This document shows positions 13,417 through 15,102 of a stretch of DNA of 15,102 nt, piece by piece. The stretch is from an uncultured Oscillospiraceae bacterium (GTDB lineage: Bacteria; Bacillota; Clostridia; Oscillospirales; Oscillospiraceae), in contig CAJULD010000060.1 of NCBI GenBank assembly GCA_910587505.1, positions 1-15,102 of the forward strand. Reading direction: 5' to 3'. Numbering within the stretch: the stretch's first letter is position 1; every line of letters starts with the position of its first letter. Below the pieces are notes generated by a model. The model was not told the origin of the DNA, did not search any database, and saw nothing but the letters and a program-made list of their open reading frames with translations. The position numbers and the translations under genes are program-made.

Positions 13417-15102
13417 TTACTGGAGGAGCTGCAACACACCCTGGGGCACCTGATTGGCCTGGGCCAGCATGGCCTGGGCGGACTGAATCAGGATGTTGTT
13501 CTTGGTGTAGGCCATCATTTCCTCGGCCACGTCCACGTCGCGGATGGTGCTCTCGGCGTCCTGGATGTTCTCGGTCATGACGGACAGGTTGTTGATGGTG
13601 TGATCCAGGCGGTTCTGGGTGGCGCCCAGGGTGCCGCGGACATCGGAGACCGTGTTGATGGCCTCTTTGATCTTCTTGATGGCCACAGCGGCGGCGTCCT
13701 GATCCTTGATGTTGATGCTCTTGCTGTCAATGCCCAGGGACGTTGCGTGCATATCCTGGATGTTCACGGACAGCTGGTTGAAGGTGTCAGCGGTATCGCC
13801 AATCTGGAGCTTCAAGGCCTTGCCCGTCTTGCCGTCGGCGGTCACGCTCTTTTGGATCGTGGCGGACTGCACAACCTTCTTCCAATCAGCATCCGCGTCA
13901 TTGCCGTCCGTGCCGTGCAGATCCCAATCCGTCTTGTAGTCCACCGCGCCCTTCTTCTCGGTCAGGTGGATGGTGGAACCGTCCCGGTTGGTGTTGATGT
14001 GGAAGTGCTCGTTGTCCTGCTGGCTCAGCTTGTCGGCGGCCTCCTTCAGCGCGTCGGCGTCGCTCAGGCCCTTGGTCAGCTTGATGACGGTCTGGCCCGC
14101 CCCGGCGGTGATGGGGTTGTCATCGCCCACCTGGAACACGTAGGCCTCGTTGCCGATCTTCAGGACACTGCCCTGCTGGATCATGGCGTTGGTCAGGGTG
14201 AACGTGCCCTGGGCCAGCTTCTCGTCGCCCGCCATAGTGGGAGCGGTCTCCACGTGGACGGACAGGTCGTGGCCGTTGTTCTTGTCCACCACAGTGTCGC
14301 CATCGACCTCGAACGACACGTCGAAGGTGCTCGCCAGCTCGTCGGCGGTGGTGGGGACGGTCTGGGCAGTCAGGGTCAGCTTGCCGGCGGCGTTGGTCAC
14401 ATCATAGGTGATGCCGTCGATCTCAATGGTGCTGCCGTCCAGCTCGGCGGCAATCTGCTCGCCGGCCTTGCTGGCGTCGGTAATAGCGGCGGAGAAATCG
14501 ACATCCGTGCCGTTCTTCTGGAACTTGGCGCCGCCCACGGTGAACTCGATGCTGCCAGCGGTCAAGGTCTTGTCCTGCACGCCGCCCGGCGTACCGGGAA
14601 TGGTCACTTGGGTTGTAGTAGTACCGCCGGCACCGTTGGAAGTCGTTATAGTAGTGACCTTCGAGGCCACAGAAGAAATGGTTGTCTGTCCCAGCTTCAG
14701 GGTCAGATCCTTCAGGTCCAGGGAGTAGACGCCCTTGGTGCCGTTGCCGCCGCCCTGCACGCCGTCAGCCACGGCCGCGGCGGAGCCCACGCCGGTCAGG
14801 TCACCCAGCTTGGCGCTGCCGTCCATCTCGCCGTTGAGCAGCTTGATGCCGTTGAAGTTGGCGGAATCGGCGATACGGTCGATTTCGCTGGTGAGCTGGT
14901 CCATCTCCTTCTGGAGCTGGGCGCGGTCAACGTCGTTATCGTAGGTGCCGTTGGCGGACATGGTCGCCAGCTCCACCATACGGTTGAGCATATCGTGGAC
15001 CTCGGTCAGAGCGCCCTCGGCGGTCTGCACCAGGCTGATGCCGTCCTTGGCGTTCTTCTGGGCGGTCTCCAGGCCGGTGATCTGGGCGCGCATCTTCTCG
15101 GA
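13417..15102 (-). CDS. fliC: Flagellin, 5' end beyond the window
   Basis: Filament subunit secreted by the flagellar export system. 561 residues are visible. The first visible residues, SEKMRAQITGLETAQKN, belong to the conserved N-terminal D1 helix (family: GDDAAGLAISEKMRAQIRGL), so about 50-60 native N-terminal residues are missing. Conserved N-terminal D1 continues to about residue 95 (VQTAEGALTEVHDMLNRMVE; NFNGIKLLNG). A long variable D2/D3 region of roughly 350 residues follows, including a Gly/Thr-rich linker (TSNGAGGTTTTQVTIPGTPG). The C-terminal D1/D0 ends IRDVDVAEEMMAYTKNN...AQAMLAQANQVPQGVLQLLQ, a textbook flagellin ending. It is larger than minimal Firmicutes flagellins of about 270-400 residues. 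The genes following it on the same strand look like filament-modification functions. Its promoter, probably sigma-28, lies outside the window. Confidence 0.95.
   Translation of the reverse strand, partial: SEKMRAQITGLETAQKNAKDGISLVQTAEGALTEVHDMLNRMVELATMSANGTYDNDVDRAQLQKEMDQLTSEIDRIADSANFNGIKLLNGEMDGSAKLGDLTGVGSAAAVADGVQGGGNGTKGVYSLDLKDLTLKLGQTTISSVASKVTTITTSNGAGGTTTTQVTIPGTPGGVQDKTLTAGSIEFTVGGAKFQKNGTDVDFSAAITDASKAGEQIAAELDGSTIEIDGITYDVTNAAGKLTLTAQTVPTTADELASTFDVSFEVDGDTVVDKNNGHDLSVHVETAPTMAGDEKLAQGTFTLTNAMIQQGSVLKIGNEAYVFQVGDDNPITAGAGQTVIKLTKGLSDADALKEAADKLSQQDNEHFHINTNRDGSTIHLTEKKGAVDYKTDWDLHGTDGNDADADWKKVVQSATIQKSVTADGKTGKALKLQIGDTADTFNQLSVNIQDMHATSLGIDSKSINIKDQDAAAVAIKKIKEAINTVSDVRGTLGATQNRLDHTINNLSVMTENIQDAESTIRDVDVAEEMMAYTKNNILIQSAQAMLAQANQVPQGVLQLLQ

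Noticed and set aside
1..15102. tRNA, rRNA, CRISPR array, insertion sequence or prophage
   Set aside because: No transposase, integrase, long terminal repeats, repeat-spacer pattern or cloverleaf was seen on either strand.

Overview
The window is high-GC, gene-dense bacterial DNA with Firmicutes-type signals: strong AGGAGG-like ribosome binding sites, sigma-A promoters with 17-base spacers, a Bmp-type nucleoside ABC transporter, a fructose PTS with a DeoR-type repressor, and a peritrichous-type flagellin. Together with the GC content this suggests a motile gut Clostridia member, perhaps Oscillospiraceae-like (inference; no marker gene is present). The left edge is not biological: bases 8-41 are an Illumina TruSeq adapter, so the window begins at a contig end. 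The right edge cuts a flagellin gene.

Region 1 (42-4815, + strand) is a tight operon: two ABC permeases of the nucleoside/simple-sugar (NupP/NupQ-like) type, two tandem paralogous VOC-fold metalloproteins, a nucleoside phosphorylase of the uridine phosphorylase family, and an FAD/[2Fe-2S] NAD(P)H reductase. It looks like uptake and breakdown of a nucleoside-like compound. The substrate is unknown, and the ATPase and binding-protein genes must lie beyond the adapter-truncated left end. A perfect 14-bp hairpin (4918-4950) separates it from the convergent fructose genes.

Region 2 (5030-9789, - strand) is a fructose utilisation locus, read right to left: fruA (PTS EIIABC), a Gfo/Idh/MocA-family dehydrogenase, fruR (DeoR repressor) and fruK (1-phosphofructokinase). 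Good promoters precede fruA and fruR. Both promoter regions carry the 9-mer ATCAAACAA, and the fruA leader has three tandem 10-bp GATT repeats, together forming a candidate FruR operator set.

Region 3 (9790-10146) is a non-coding gap of about 360 bases with a hairpin terminator.

Region 4 (10147-15102, - strand) has flagellin first, then an attenuator-like hairpin, then a 667-residue protein with sulfotransferase-like motifs, then a translationally coupled fusion of an APS-kinase-like (CysC) domain to a SAM methyltransferase. The combination of a PAPS-type kinase, a sulfotransferase-like protein and a methyltransferase immediately behind flagellin suggests a flagellin or surface-glycan modification system, possibly sulfation plus methylation. 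This is the most interesting part of the window.
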